A stretch of 64,000 nucleotides of DNA from the NCBI RefSeq assembly GCF_031755915.1, contig NC_083390.1, forward strand, positions 15,717,001 to 15,781,000. Reading direction: 5' to 3'. The DNA is from Ziziphus jujuba. Its lineage: Eukaryota > Streptophyta > Magnoliopsida > Rosales > Rhamnaceae. Below the pieces are notes generated by a model that made no database searches, was not told the origin of the DNA, and saw only the letters and a program-made list of their open reading frames with translations. Made by a program: the position numbers and the translations under genes. Positions 37,002 to 50,276 of this stretch are shown one piece after another (the first letter of the stretch is position 1; every line of letters begins with the position of its first letter).

Positions 37002-38880
37002 ATGGCTGCTTTAGCGTATATAGTGTTTCTCTTAGCCCTCGCTGGCCGGTCAAGTAAGCTCCTGATTTTGCAGAAGTTTTTATTTTTATTTTTTATTATT
37101 TTAATTTTGGATGTGAAAGGTTGAAGTCTGTCATACCCTTTACTCTTTTTCCCTTGTTATTTTCTCTGTATTTTGGTTTTTTCCTGCAAGTGTGATGAAG
37201 ATTGAGATGAAAGATCTTTTTCTGGGATTCTTGATTTTTCACAGTTTTCTGGCTTTAAATCTGCTCTATGATAAAGACTTTTTTTTGCAACAAAAAGATT
37301 TTCGTCTTCTTTTTGTTTTAAGGAAAAAAAAAAAACAATTTTCTCTATTTTTTAACCCATTGTCTGTCTGGGAAAAATTCCATGCTTTTTTTTTTTTTTT
37401 AACCAATTTTATTGAAAAGAAAGTGTTTTCTGTTGCCTAACGGTATTCTTTTTTTGATGTGGGTATTCTTCAATTTCTTCCAATAGGTGCTACATATTGT
37501 GTATGTAAAGATGGAGGAACTGATCAAACCCTTCAGAAGGCGCTGGATTATGCTTGTGGAGCTGGAGCTGATTGTTCACCGATCCTTCAAAATGGTGTTT
37601 GTTACAATCCAAATACTGTAAAAGCCCACTGTGATTATGCTGTTAACAGCTATTTCCAGAAAAAGAATCAAGCTACTGGGTCCTGTGATTTTTCAGGCAT
37701 TGCCACACAGACTAACACTGCTCCGTCTGGTAAATTCTATTTAAAGACCCTCTTTAACCTGCTTGGAATTTTAGGGGAATCCTTATATATACTGATAAAA
37801 TTTTCTCTGTTTTTCTTTTGGTAATTTATAGGCCAAACTACAACTTGTGTATACCCTGCAGGTCCCAGGTAAAGAGTTCTTCCAAGTTAGTGTTTTTGGG
37901 ATCAATTTTCCTTTTGTCATCTGGGGGATTTTTGGGATCCTGTTTTGAATCAAATTTTCCCATCTTACACAAAAACAAGGCCAAAAAAAAAAAAAAAAAC
38001 AAAAAGAAGCCCAGTTTTCTGAGTGAGAATCTGGGAGGTGTATATATCTTTTACCATGCGCAAAAGATCACCTTTTTCTGCAAAATTTCTTCTTTTTCCA
38101 CTGTTGGAGAAGAATCTAAGTCGGTTGGAAAATCCTTCCTTTTTCTCGGCAGTTTTCTTCTGTTTCCAAAATTACTGAGTATAAACTGGTAAAATCTCAA
38201 CTACTGAGTTTCTCTAGTTTTTCAAAATGATTTAAGATATTTTTGACAGTAATTAAGAAAGTAGATCTAGCACAACAAAAATATAATTATAGTATTATGG
38301 TCTCTCTCTAAGTCAGGCTTTGCTGCTTGCCAAACAGCTGTGAGTTGTGATGATGTAAGATATTGTCATTAGTTCGTTGTCCTCTTATTCACAGATTTTG
38401 ATTCCAGATCTCATCTTTTGACATTGTATTTTTGCATGTTCCTACACCCATAATACATTTAAGTTTTTCCATTTTTAAATATTAATAAATTCTCAATTGA
38501 GTCATCAATTTGCGTTTAATCTACACCAGACTTGGAATTTAAATTTTTTTTTTTTTCTAATTTTGTTTTTTTGTTGGCTCAGCCAAGCTGGAGGTAGTAC
38601 CAATACAACAACACCTCCAACAACGCCAAGCACAACACCAACAACGCCAAGCACAACACCAACAACAACTCCTAGCACTACACCAACAACAACACCAAGC
38701 ACAGGCACAGGCACAGGCACAGGCACTACTACCACAACCAGTCCTACTACCTTTGGTATTAGCCCAGCCGGAACAACCAGCATCAATGACTCAAGTGCTG
38801 AGGCAATTCAAGGCAATAAATTGCTTTTTTCTTTATTCCTCATGTTCTTCTGGTTTTCAAGCTTTTTGATGTGGGGATGA
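37002..38880 (+). CDS. PDCB: PDCB-type callose-binding X8 protein, GPI-anchored
   Basis: Four exons, 37002-37053, 37487-37729, 37832-37868 and 38583-38880, join to 630 bases, 209 residues. The order is: signal peptide (1 to about 19, MAALAYIVFLLALAGRS), X8 domain (about 20-107) with Cys at 22, 24, 41, 47, 56, 66, 84 and 104, a Thr/Pro/Ser-rich linker (about 112-165), and a C-terminal hydrophobic GPI-attachment tail (LLFSLFLMFFWFSSFLMW). This layout is that of plasmodesmata callose-binding proteins, which bind beta-1,3-glucan at the neck of plasmodesmata and limit cell-to-cell movement. The X8 domain resembles Arabidopsis PDCB1 closely (DYACG-GADC, AVNSYFQKK). The linker is low-complexity and probably length-variable. 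The start fits because only this ATG gives the signal peptide in phase with exon 2. Confidence 0.93.
38597..38740. repeat. Coding minisatellite in the PDCB linker
   Basis: Units of about 15-24 bases built on ACAACACCAAGCACAACACC are followed by four GGCACA hexamers. Together they encode TTPTTPS-type repeats and a short Thr-Gly run. All lie in exon 4 and keep frame because the units are multiples of three. Confidence 0.85.
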
Positions 38881-40471
38881 ATATAGACACAGTATGTTTA
38901 AAAAGAGGTATATGTTGGGGGAAGAAGTGGGGGAGAGGTTTGATGTGTGGATAACATTTTAGCCACGGTCAGGAGCACTATGGATGGGTAGAGAAACATC
39001 TAGACGCAAACCCCAGTAGGGTTTTTTTTTTTTTTTTGGGTTGTGGTTGGGTTTTTCTCCACCCCCCTATGAGAAAAGCTGAGGAATTTGATTCCTTTTG
39101 TGAATGGTGATATGACAGCTAATGGGGGGCTGTAGAACCTGATCTTGTTTTTAGATTTTTATTTTTATTTTTTTGGTCCTTTTTGTATATCTAAGAGCTG
39201 TATTTTTTTAATTTCATGGAAAAACTCTGCTCCCCCATCTTCTCTACCCAAGCTAATTTTTTGGTTCACTTTCCCATCTCCGAAAAACCAATAAAAATGA
39301 TAATGATAAATTGGTAATATCCATGACCGGTGGCCTTTCTTTTATTATTCCTTTTCTTGCCGAAGTGACACGTGCACATGTGTTCTTTTATGCTTTTTTG
39401 GACAGTTTCTGCCGATCCTTGGACTTTCTTGGTTGTCTTATATTTATTATTTATTTTGGTTGTCTTGGCAACCTTTTACGCTGAAGGACATCTTATATTT
39501 TTCATACCCAGGATCAAAAAAGTTTATTAAAACCACCGGTATTAATTGCGTTGCCAAAAAAGTAGAATTATAAATCTGATTATTAGCTTGTATATGAAAA
39601 AGCTTTGGCAACATTTGAATGTTGAGAGATTGAGACCTGTGAACTACCTATATACCAACCATTTGGCCACAAATTCTGAATCGTTGAGTATGACATAATA
39701 GATAGACGCTGACTTTATCACACATGACATATGCTATTCTGAATTCCGTCCCCAACTTTCACTCTTCACAAGCTTTCTTTGCTGTCAATTTTTTCTTACA
39801 AATCTTAATAAAACACATGTTCAAGTGCCTGCAAGATTTAGCAGCAACTGTTTAGCAGATTTAGAGACGTATTGGAAAATGGAAAAAAGATAATTTTACC
39901 TGCAAAACTTTGCATGTTGTTTGAAAAATGCTTTGTATTGCCTACTTTCAACGTGTCCTTTTCTTGGTTCAATGTATTGGTATATGTATCTAAAAGTGTT
40001 TTTCAACAACACGTGAAAAGGAAAGCAAATATTTTTTAAATATTATTCTTAGCATGCCATACCTAGATTTCAATGATGGGGGAGAGGGTACATACACGTG
40101 AATTTTATTTCATACCAATTTGTTTTCTGCAATTAAGGCGGTTTTTTGAGTCCCATGGAGGTAAGAATGCTTGCATTGATTTTTGACGCAGACATTTTTC
40201 ATCATATTATAATGATCAAGCATACATCTAACAGTAGGAGACATAAATAACTAATGCAAAAATGAGTCATCTCAAGTTCAATGACTAAACTCCACTATTT
40301 TTTGGACGGAAAACCTGAGTTCGAAACTGTACCCCCAATAAAAAAAAAAAAAAGAAAAAAAAAAAAAACAAAACTAATGCAGAAAAAGGACAGTCTACTT
40401 TTGAACATTGCCCAAATGAACCCAATTGAAAAAACTCATAATTTAAGAAGAGGGTTAAGGAGGGGGGACTT
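38881..40471. other. 3' UTR and intergenic region between convergent genes
   Basis: The PDCB 3' UTR probably runs to about 39300 and the hydrolase 3' UTR lies just below 40472. Otherwise this is AT-rich DNA with a poly-A tract at about 40339-40368. The plus-strand frame 40281-40517 is formed by the poly-A tract and the antisense of the hydrolase last exon. Confidence 0.6.
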
Positions 40472-43400
40472 TCAGACTAGTGAACTGTATGCAAGCTCTT
40501 TTGAGCAATCTTCTTGAACAAATTCTTCAATCAACTTGGCTACTTCTCTTGGCTTTTCCACATGAGGAAGGTGACCACAATCTGCAATTTGGCGTATGGT
40601 TGCATTTGGCAGTTCGCACTGCAATCTCTGCGAGATAAATCAAAGAAACTCCGCTATTCAGTTAATCAAGCCGTACATTAAATGGTCATACAGTGAAAAT
40701 ATTTTAATCTTCATAAGTTAACAAAAGTTAACGGATGAGAAGAGGAATTGTGCATGCAAGATTTGTTTTAAAGTGATTACAGGCAGATTTTTTCCTAACC
40801 ATATTATGTGACAACAATTTCTCATCTATTTTCACTTATTTTCTCAAAAAAAAAAAAAAAAAAAAAAAAGGATACTGACCACTGCAAGCTTGTTGCTGAT
40901 GATCTTGTCATCCTCCCCCCATATGATAAGCGTTTTCTGCTTTACCTGTCAAACGAAAGTGTCGATGGCATTTTGAAGGAAAGAACTCATTTTTTTTTAA
41001 CATTTTGAAATGACAAAAAGAAGGGGATAAAGTAAAATAAATTCTTGACCTGAAAAGAATAAGATAATGCAGTTTCAAGAAGATTACACAGAAACCAGGT
41101 ATTAGCCAATAGGGTTGAAAGAAGTCGTATGTCAATGTAAGAATGATGAAGAGGCAAATCTTTCAATGTTAGGGATCATTCAAATACATCCGAAAGAAGC
41201 TTTGTTCTTCCATATTTTGAACAAAGAGAGGGTTTCAATTGGATTGTATGAACAGGAAGAAAAGTAATTGTCCAGAAAGAAAATTTAAGGATCTGAGAGA
41301 GTCAAACCTTCAAAACAAAATCCTTAAGTAACCACAAACCATGTGAAATTCATATATAGATGCATGCGTAATATCATGCAAGATTAACATAACACTTGGT
41401 CTATTGAAATGGCAGAACAGTTTCAAACATGCCTGTTCAATCTGAGCACCAACTTTATAACCCCCACTCCTCATGAAATCAACAGTTGCATCCTCCCACC
41501 ATGGGAGCAAACAATGCAAGCGACCAATCTAGATAAGATTACAAGAAGATTGAAGCATTAGATTTTGTCAAGGTTCATCTTGTCATCATCGTAAAAAATA
41601 ATGGGAACAATAAAAATTGGTAAAAAGAAAAAAAACATTGAAACCACATAATTTTTCAAACAGAGTATAACATTTTGAGAGGAAAATACTAACGTTTGTC
41701 CAATCTAAGCTCGTACTGATTGATATGTCATTGAAGGCCAAGAAATTTACATATAAGCGCAGCGGGATGCTCTTTAATAAAGATACCTGGTTTCAAAATA
41801 GTTTCCATAGTCAAAACAATCTCAGATAAGACCCATCTCTCACCACCAAAGTCAATAAAATTATCATATGATTTATGCAAGGTTCCAAACCAGCAGCTTA
41901 TAAGTGTGTTTGGGGGCAGACTAGCAATTCTGGAACAGTTCTCCACATCTGTTAGGCTTAGGAATTTGAATTCTCTTACCATAAAATGGAAGATGCTTGT
42001 ATTAATTGTATGATATTACCTTCTTACCCAGTAAGGAAGAGAAGAAACATCTTAGCAAAATACCATATGCAGCTATATCATATGAAAAAAACAATTATAG
42101 TAATAAATTGGACTATCAAAGAGGACATAATGGGTTCAAAAAAGAGGACAAATGCCAGTGACACTGCTATATGTAGGATACCGCAGGACTATGATTATTA
42201 ATCACCAACACTAAAGATGTAAGGAAAATAAAAAATAAAAAAATTTTGAGGGCATTGAAATATTCGAATGCCATTTCAAGAAAACAGGTTAGAAGACTCA
42301 CTCCGGCATAAGCTAACCATTTAGGCAAGGTTGCTAGGTTTCCTGTGCCTTCTGTATACACGCTTGCATCAATCAAAACTAACTTTTGAACCTGAAACAA
42401 TAAGCTGTAAATTACCATTATTTTAGTGTATAAAGGCACTAATCAGGGAATCCTTCTGTAAGTATTACAATTTTGTAGAACATAAAAGTGTCCATTGGAC
42501 AACCTTAGCAGATACTTATTAATTCAATTATCCAAAACCACTTACAGCTTCCGGATGGTTTACTGCAAAGTCAATCGCAACAGCAGCACCAAGGCTTGGT
42601 CCAACCAATATCATTGGCTTTTGGATGTAGGACTTCCAAAGCTGCCCCAAGTTTGAGAAAGTCACAATTCAGTCTCCACATTAAGGAAGGAAGCATGACA
42701 GAAAAGTACAACGGATGTTTGGCCACAACAGCTGGTCATATACCCTCAAACCTGACCTTGTTGTGGATTATTACTCTAAAGTTAGAAAACTATCACAAAA
42801 CTCATGGCAACGCTTGACAAGATCAAATGTATTTTCACAAGATACGTGATGGGCATATTCTGTTATGCTGGAATTTCCAGCATGGCATACAACTTGAAAA
42901 TCGGATGTCTTTCATTCATTTATAAAGATATGGATAAAGACTTTCACGTATCAAGAAGTACCTCATAAAAGTGATGACGCTTAGAGGCCACATCACATGA
43001 TGGAAGTCTTTCTGATGCAGGAGCATAAAAAGAGTAGAAAATACACAAGAAATAAGAAATTAAAAACTAATCTTCCCTTTTTTTTTTTTTTGCTGTCAGT
43101 AAATCATACCCAAATAGGATAATTATACAAACCTAAATCAGAGAAGCCCCAACCAAGAATGTCAACAGCCCAGGTCTCCAAACCAGCGTCCTCAAGCAGT
43201 GGATAAGTGTATCTCCATTCTAAGCAGGAACTGAATAATAAGTTGTAGTGAACTCCATAGACATATTAAACGACACTATAAATCTTAAACATGGTGCATT
43301 TGGCAATAATAGGGACCTGTCAAAACCATGAAGAAGAACCACTGGACTGGTCTTGCACTTTATCAATGGCCTCACACAACTAGTCATGATAGAATTCTCT

Positions 43401-44252
43401 GTGAATTTGACCTGTATAACAAGTAGCCAAGCACGGTGATTAACAGCTGGGAACACAATACAATTTGACAAATATAGTAATTTTATAATTGGAACTGAGG
43501 AGAATATGTTTGATCAACATAATAATCAATAATGTTGGACCCAAAATCTAGATGAAGCTGATAAGTCAACATGGCTATGAGTGCAAGTAAATAAAGATCA
43601 CTAGTATAGGTGACTAAATAAAGATAAGTCAATACATGTTAAGTTGACTTGAGCCGCAATACAAAGCATGAATTACAACCGAAAAACCAATCATTGATTT
43701 ATAGACATCCTAACTCAACTGTTGAGGTCAAGTTTACTAAAAATTAAATTATTATAAAAAGAAGAAATGTGGGTTTAACTGCTTTGGAATAAGGCTTGGC
43801 AAAATTTTTCCAAGAATTCGTTTTTGCAATACCAGCTACTCTCTACTCATTACCCAACAATTTACAAAGCTTTATTTTCTTTTCTTTTCCTTTACTAAGT
43901 TTTTAGCAACCAAGAACATGTTGTAGTCTTTGCGACTTCTTGCCATAGATGTATAGCATATTATCAAAGAGAAGAAAATAATACAATACAAACAAAGCAA
44001 GAGATGAGAAACCCAATAATAAGACACTAAAAAAAAAAAAAAATCTGAAAAAAAAAGTGGAAGATTTACAGGTACAGAGAGCCTCTCAATCCGTGTAGCA
44101 AGCTTTCGAGCAAATGGGTCTTTGATTTTGTCAACCTCTTTGGGAAGAAAAGAAGGAAAACCAGCGGACGATGACCGAACTGTGAAACCTCGGAGAGCTG
44201 TGAATTCTGAGGCCATGGTTACAAAACTAGTTGTGACGTTTAGCATCTTCAT
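40472..44252 (-). CDS. Alpha/beta hydrolase-fold protein, probably plastid-targeted
   Basis: There are ten exons: 44252-44070, 43411-43317, 43230-43133, 43011-42962, 42641-42546, 42391-42302, 41786-41694, 41528-41433, 40945-40880, 40627-40472 (1023 bases, 340 residues). The fold markers are clear: oxyanion-side LLHGFDSS (His89-Gly90), nucleophile elbow VGPSLGAA with Ser158, acid WGEDD (probably Asp280) and base GHLPHVEKP with His308. It resembles Arabidopsis At5g39220-type plant hydrolases by memory; the substrate is unknown. The first 35 residues are Ser/Thr-rich with few acids, which could be a plastid or mitochondrial leader. Intron 8 begins with GC (CAG|GCATGT at 41432-41431) and no in-frame GT alternative exists. 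It faces the SPFH gene head-to-head, about 1.5 kb apart. Confidence 0.9.
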
Positions 44253-44478
44253 CGCTTTCGCGGTAAAGTTAGCATTCGCCCAAACGCAATGCAGTTAGTG
44301 CTCTGAACTTGGATTCTCTCTTTTCGTGTCTCTGCTTTGTGGCTGAAACAGAGCCAGTCCAATAGAGAAGTTCATTCTCACGCGACTAAAGAGCGCGTGT
44401 TCATATCTTGAAAGATGGAAAAAGTCTGCCTACTAAAACAAATGTTAGAACAGCACCGACTATCATCTAATACACTAA

Positions 44479-44843
44479 CTGTTTGGCAGAATTTTTTTAA
44501 TTCCTTTTCTATCTAAAATCCTATTTAAAAATTAAAATTTTTTTTATTAAAAAATAAAAATATTAAAAAAATATATTGATATAAAATAATTTTAAAAAAT
44601 TATTTTAGAAAAATTTAAATTTTATATTTTTTTAGAAAATTTTTTTTAACTTATATAAAAATTTTTAGAACATTTAATATAGCTATTTTAATTTATATGA
44701 AAATTTATTAAGTATTTAATATAATTTTTTTATTTACAATCAAATATTTATTAATTTTTTAATAATAATTTTTTTTAAAAAAAATCTATTATATAAAATT
44801 ATACAAATTAAAATTCTATTTTCATCAACAATACTAAATAGGC
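44479..44843 (-). mobile_element. MITE-like repeat, copy 2 (inverted relative to copy 1)
   Basis: Its complement aligns end to end with 33021-33390. It lies in the shared upstream region of the alpha/beta hydrolase (minus) and SPFH (plus) genes. The end ACTGTTTGGCAGAATTT is the better preserved terminus. It has no coding capacity. Confidence 0.65.
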
Positions 44844-45690
44844 TATAAAAACTCTATTAACTGTATTATTAAAAAGATTTATTAATTATTATTTAATGTT
44901 GACTTAAATATCTATAATTAATATATTAGCTAATTAAATAATGTATATATATATATTAAAAATCTTCACGGTTCACATAAAATAAATTGTTAGATATATT
45001 ATATTTTTTATAATTCGTTATTGATAAAAAATCAGAAATATTCTTAAACATCTAAATAAATATCATTCTAATTATATTATGTAGATCCGAACTATTATAT
45101 AAATCATATATATATAGTGAATTTTTTAACAATAAATGAAATCATAAGCTTCAAAATATATATTTATTTTAATATATATACCAAATAACCAATATTGTTA
45201 ATATTGTTCATGTTACATATTTTTAATGACAAATAAAATTATAATAAATTTGAATCATATAAACAAAAAAATAATTATTTAAGTATACACGAACTTATAT
45301 CATTGAATATATATATATATATATCACTAATTTAAAAATAAAATTCATATTTTGTTAATATTGGAAGTAAAAATAGGATTTAATATAAATGTATTTAGAA
45401 TGTAATATGGTTAATAATTAACCTATTATGAATAAAACTATCTTATTTTAAAAGATTAGATGTTATCTTTAACATGACTAAAAGTCCATTCTAACCTTCA
45501 AGCAAAAATAACGTTTTGAACGTATAAAATAGCGCCAAAGAGTATTAAGCTGGATCAATCTCTCACCGTCCACGTATAAAAAAAAAAACCCTCCTCCATC
45601 AAGGCCAACATCGAATCTCTTGAAACCTACGTAATTCCGCACCTTGTTATTCGAAAATTGCTCCTTTTTTCTTTTTTTGTTTTTGTTTTT
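44844..45690. other. Intergenic promoter region between divergent genes
   Basis: AT-rich DNA with short (TA)n runs at about 44943-44957 and 45310-45322. The last 150 bp before the SPFH gene are more mixed and contain pyrimidine-rich tracts. No gene seen. Confidence 0.5.
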
Positions 45691-45764
45691 TGTTTTTAAA
45701 TTTCCTTATTGCTCTTTTTCATACGAGTGAGAGTGCGATTGAGAGTGAGAGAGAGAGAACCGCC

Positions 45765-48700
45765 ATGGATCACCAGCATCAGAGAGAAGGATCACCTCCA
45801 CAGTCTGGGACTCCGGCTCAAGGCTCCCGCATTTTTAATGTTTTCTTCGTTTTCATCGCCATCTTCGCCATGGTCGCACTCTTTCATTCTTCTTTTTTCA
45901 TCGCCATCTTCGTTTTCATTTTTAATGTTCTCTTTTTGATCCTTTTTATTTTATTCTTTTTCTGCTTTATTGATGGTACGATTTTATTTTCGTTCTACTT
46001 GATTTTTTTTTTTTTGGGGAGAAAAAAAAAAGTATATGTATGATATTGTCTTTGTCATATAGCTTCAGTTTTATCAGATTCTATGACGTTATGTTCATGA
46101 TCATATTTCTTGTGCCTTTATTAGAATTTAGTTGTTGTTATTATTGGTTATTAGTTTAATAAATGCTTTATTTTCTAATTGATCGCATCCTAGGGTTCTA
46201 TTTCAAACTTTGATTGTGCAAAACTTCAAGGAAAAGTTACATCAGATTCCTTCCGTTATCTTCTTTATCTTTACTGTTATAATGCTTGTTTTATTTATAC
46301 CTCTCGCATCACTGTGCAAGATTCTATCTGGTTGGCGTCGGTTCTATACTAAGTTTACTAAACAGATATGTTCTTCTATTTTATTTTATTATTATTATTT
46401 TTTTAATCTGGATTTTTTTTTTAATTTAAATAAACTAGGCTTTTGTTTCTCAGTGCACCTATCAATGTGGAATTTTGTTTTCCAAAGACTTTTTTTTATT
46501 TTTTTTATTTGAATAAATAAAGGATCAATCCATTTTCTGTCAAAGATACTTGAAAAATATTATTTGCGATTGCAATCACACGTTTTATTTTCGAATGTTA
46601 TGGATGTTTTATGAGTATTGGATTATTAGGAAGCATCTACAAAGGCCGCTATTAAATATTGATACCAATTAGCGTGCCGATATGGCTGGTTTATAGCGAT
46701 TCTTATTGGAGGTTTATAACTGTCTCTTTAAGTGTTTTACTTCGGGGGAAAATAATCAATGCTATCTGATATTTATCTGATACTTTATTATATCATTTAA
46801 TCAATTACTTGTTTTTCAAATTTCTGCAAGTTTTCATGGAGAAGTTGGTTGCTTTATGTGGGATGAGTCCTTTCTAATTCGTTGCTATTCTGTAGATTGG
46901 TTGAAATTTTTTGAAGTAAGTTGAATTTTTCTGACTGGTATTCCCTGATTTTTTCAGATAGTGCTTCCATCAAGATCATCTCCGTTAAATAACTTAGCCA
47001 TTTTGCACCAAGTCCCCGAAGGTCATGTCGGGGCATATTGGAGAGGAGGTGCCCTTCTGAAAACAATTACAGATCCAGGTTTAGTCCTCTAGTTTTTTGA
47101 ACTTTGAACTTTTGGTGACTGCTTGCTTTCTTCCTTGCATAATTTTAGTAATGTTTTATTTTCAGGTTTTCATTTCAAAATGCCTGTCATTACCCATTTT
47201 GAGCCTGTTCAAGTGACCATTCAGACAGACCAGGTAAAGTTGGTTCTCAAATTCATGAATATGGAGAATTCCATATTACTACTGAAACTTAATTTTTGCA
47301 TTAACAAAATATAACAATTACAGGTGAGGAATATTCCATGTGGTACTAAAGGAGGTGTCATGATTACTTTTGAAAAGATAGAGGTAAGACTGTGAGATAT
47401 ACTTTTTGTTACTCCATAAAAGCCTGAAGTTTGTAATTATCAATTGATATGGAATATTCAAATACTTTCTCCAGGTTGTCAACCGGCTTCGGAAGGATTA
47501 TGTGTATGAAACACTTTTAAACTACGGTGTGCAATATGACAACACATGGATATATGATAAGATTCATCATGAAATCAATCAATTCTGTAGCTCTCATACT
47601 CTTCAACAAGTATATATTGATGTATTTGATCAGGTAGGGAAGAATGCTTAATGAACTGTTTGTATAAACAAATATATGATAATGTTTATAAACATGTATA
47701 TGTTTGTGCTGTGTAATGTTTTTGTCATGATTTCTTTCTTTCTACAAACATTTATATTTAACTAGACAATGTATTAAACTTTTTAGATTGATGAGAAGAT
47801 GAAAGACGCTCTTCAGGGTGATTGTACACGTTATGCTCCAGGTATTGAAATTATCAGTGTTCGTGTTACAAAGCCTACAATCCCAGAAAGTGTAAGACGT
47901 AACTTTGAACAGATGGAGGAGGAACGCACAAAGGTACAATTATTTTTGAAGAAAAGTGTTCCTTATACTTTTCTTGTTCTGCAAATATAAAACAGGGAAA
48001 GAAATATTGATTTAGTTCCATATGTACCAAATTTTAAGATTCTTAAATAATTTGTTCGTGGATTTTAGTTTTACTCATTAATGTTGAACATTTTATTTTG
48101 CGAATAAACTGATGGTCAGGTCTCATGGCCATTTAATTTTATTTTACCACCCTATATTCTCTATGCCCAAACATGAAAAGATGTATGTATCAGATTTTAT
48201 TTGATTTGACCCATCAAATGATGTATGTTGAATTTTATTACATAGGTCTTAATTGCAATGGAGAAACAAAGGGTAATTGAGAAAGAGGCTGAGACTCAGA
48301 AAAAAATTGCTTTCAGTGATGCAGAGAAAAATGCAGGTGTCAGTAAGATTCTCATGGAACAAAAGTTGACGGAGAAGGAAAGTGCCCGGCAGCAGCAAGA
48401 AATTGAAAACCAGATGTATATTGCCCGGGAAAAGAGCCTGGCAGATGCTGATTACTACCGGTGATAGTTCCCTTCTTGCTGCTCGAACCATGGGAAGTCG
48501 TATGCTACAAATCGTTTAATGGTATATATTACTCTTAATTACAGGGTAATCAAGGAAGCTGAATCCAACGACTTGAAGCTTACACCCCAGTTTCTCGAGC
48601 TTAAATTCATCGAGGCTATTGCTGATAATACAAAAATTTTCTTTGGAGAAAAGGTTTCCTCTATCTTTAGTATTGTCTATATGAATGCATGCTCTTGCTT

Positions 48701-48844
48701 GTGCTTGTGCAGTCTTATCTCAGTAACTTTCCTCTGCAGGTGCCTAATATGATCTTGGATCAGAGATTGCTAGGCAGCTTTCTACAAGAAGTTTCCAAAG
48801 AGGTGTCAAAAGAAGTGTCTGGAGAGGGAGTATCACGCAAGTAA
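45765..48844 (+). CDS. Erlin-like SPFH/Band 7 membrane protein
   Basis: There are nine exons: 45765-45872, 46958-47078, 47166-47233, 47324-47383, 47475-47633, 47787-47933, 48246-48460, 48545-48653, 48740-48844 (1092 bases, 363 residues). It resembles Arabidopsis At2g03510 (about 356 residues) and animal erlins, ER-membrane prohibitin-like scaffolds linked to ER-associated degradation. Residues 1-22 are hydrophilic. A hydrophobic segment ([13 protein letters not shown]) spans about 23-36. The SPFH domain begins with [20 protein letters not shown] and contains [10 protein letters not shown] and [18 protein letters not shown] charged coiled coil follows (about 225-300, rich in E, K and Q) and then a conserved tail [17 protein letters not shown]. 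The exon-1 donor is uncertain: 45873 (GTCGCA) gives the usual length, while 45976 (GTACGA) with an acceptor 4 bases later would add 33 residues. Confidence 0.92.
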
Positions 48845-50260
48845 TCTGATCTACAATGTCTGATAGATTGGTACTCTTATACAAAAGTGGTAAAAGAAAT
48901 TAAATTTATTTTTTTATTTTTTATTTTTGGCTTTGGGCAGTCTTTTTTTTTTTTTTAAGCCACCGTTAGAGATCACTCTTGTGATGAACAAGCTTTATAT
49001 AGCCAGAGGTTTCAGGGCTACAAGTGCCAGATGATAGAGTGATTTCTCATTTTTGGCTAAAGTTGGAATATAATCAATCCATTCTAGATTATAGTGTGTA
49101 CGGCTTTTTCTAATATGTTATAGATTATTATAAAGCTGGCAGAGCCCACAAAGATATCAATTTGAACCCGTTTCATTAGTCTGTGTCTAGAATTTTTAAT
49201 TGATTACAAGGAGCTTTGAAAGGCAGAAAAGGGAACCCCTGCGGTCAAAGTCATCAACCTTACGTATCCAAATTTTGTTTATGGCACTATATTACTGGTT
49301 ACTAAAAATTATGCTCTTTTAAAATTTATAAAAAGTTGAATCTAATAACATTCTGTCGGTAAAAAGAATTTTCATTTTTTTTTTATAAAAAAATTTCAAT
49401 CACCAAATTACTGAGCATATAAATAATAATCTCTTAAAAATAAAAGAAATCATTTCAGCAAAAGAGAACTATTTCATACTACATCGAACAAAATCTAGAA
49501 AAAGTAATAAACTAATCATACTTTCCATCTATGTGAAAGGGACAATATAGAAATATTTGTAAAACGCAATTCTTTTTTTTTTTTTAATTTTCTTTTTACA
49601 TTGTAAAGCATACACTTAAATTATTTAGTTTAATATTTGTATTAGAAGATTATTACTTATTACTATTGATGATATCACTAGAATGGAAAGCAGAATGTTA
49701 TAAAATTACTAATTTATGTAAGTTTTGTTTTAATTTTTCAAAAATGAAATAAAAATACTTGGATGATAATTGTTTTAATTTTAATACGTATAAGTGAGAA
49801 GATACCAAAGGAAACAAAATTGGTCGTCGGCCTGGTTGTCTCTGTCAACCAAACCAACCGCAGCCAGCCGGAACTTCATTGGCCATGTGGTCATCTTTTC
49901 AACCAAAATAATTTATTCTATATAAAAAATAATAATAATAAAATACCTTGCTCAATCAATTTTTCAAGAAATTGTCAAATTGTCAATTTCAATACAAGTT
50001 TTTCATTTTTTTTTTTCTTATCTAACGGTCTCAAATTATGCTGATTAAAAAAAAAAAAAAAAAGAATCTAATCGCTTAAAAAATTTGTATAAAAATAAAA
50101 GTAATTTTCATCAGAACAAACAAAAACTTTTTAAACACAACAGTTGGTCAAACACAAACTACTAAGATGCCACTGTTTCATTTTCCAAAAAGGTAATGCC
50201 AATTTATCGCGAGATATTGACTTGGAATACCATCTAAGCCAATCAAGACGAAGTCGTTGG
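48845..50260. other. 3' flank and intergenic DNA before the ureide permease
   Basis: AT-rich sequence with poly-T/A tracts near 48943-48957, 49575-49587 and 50046-50063. No gene is supported. Confidence 0.55.
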
Positions 50261-50276
50261 TGCCACAGAACGGGAT

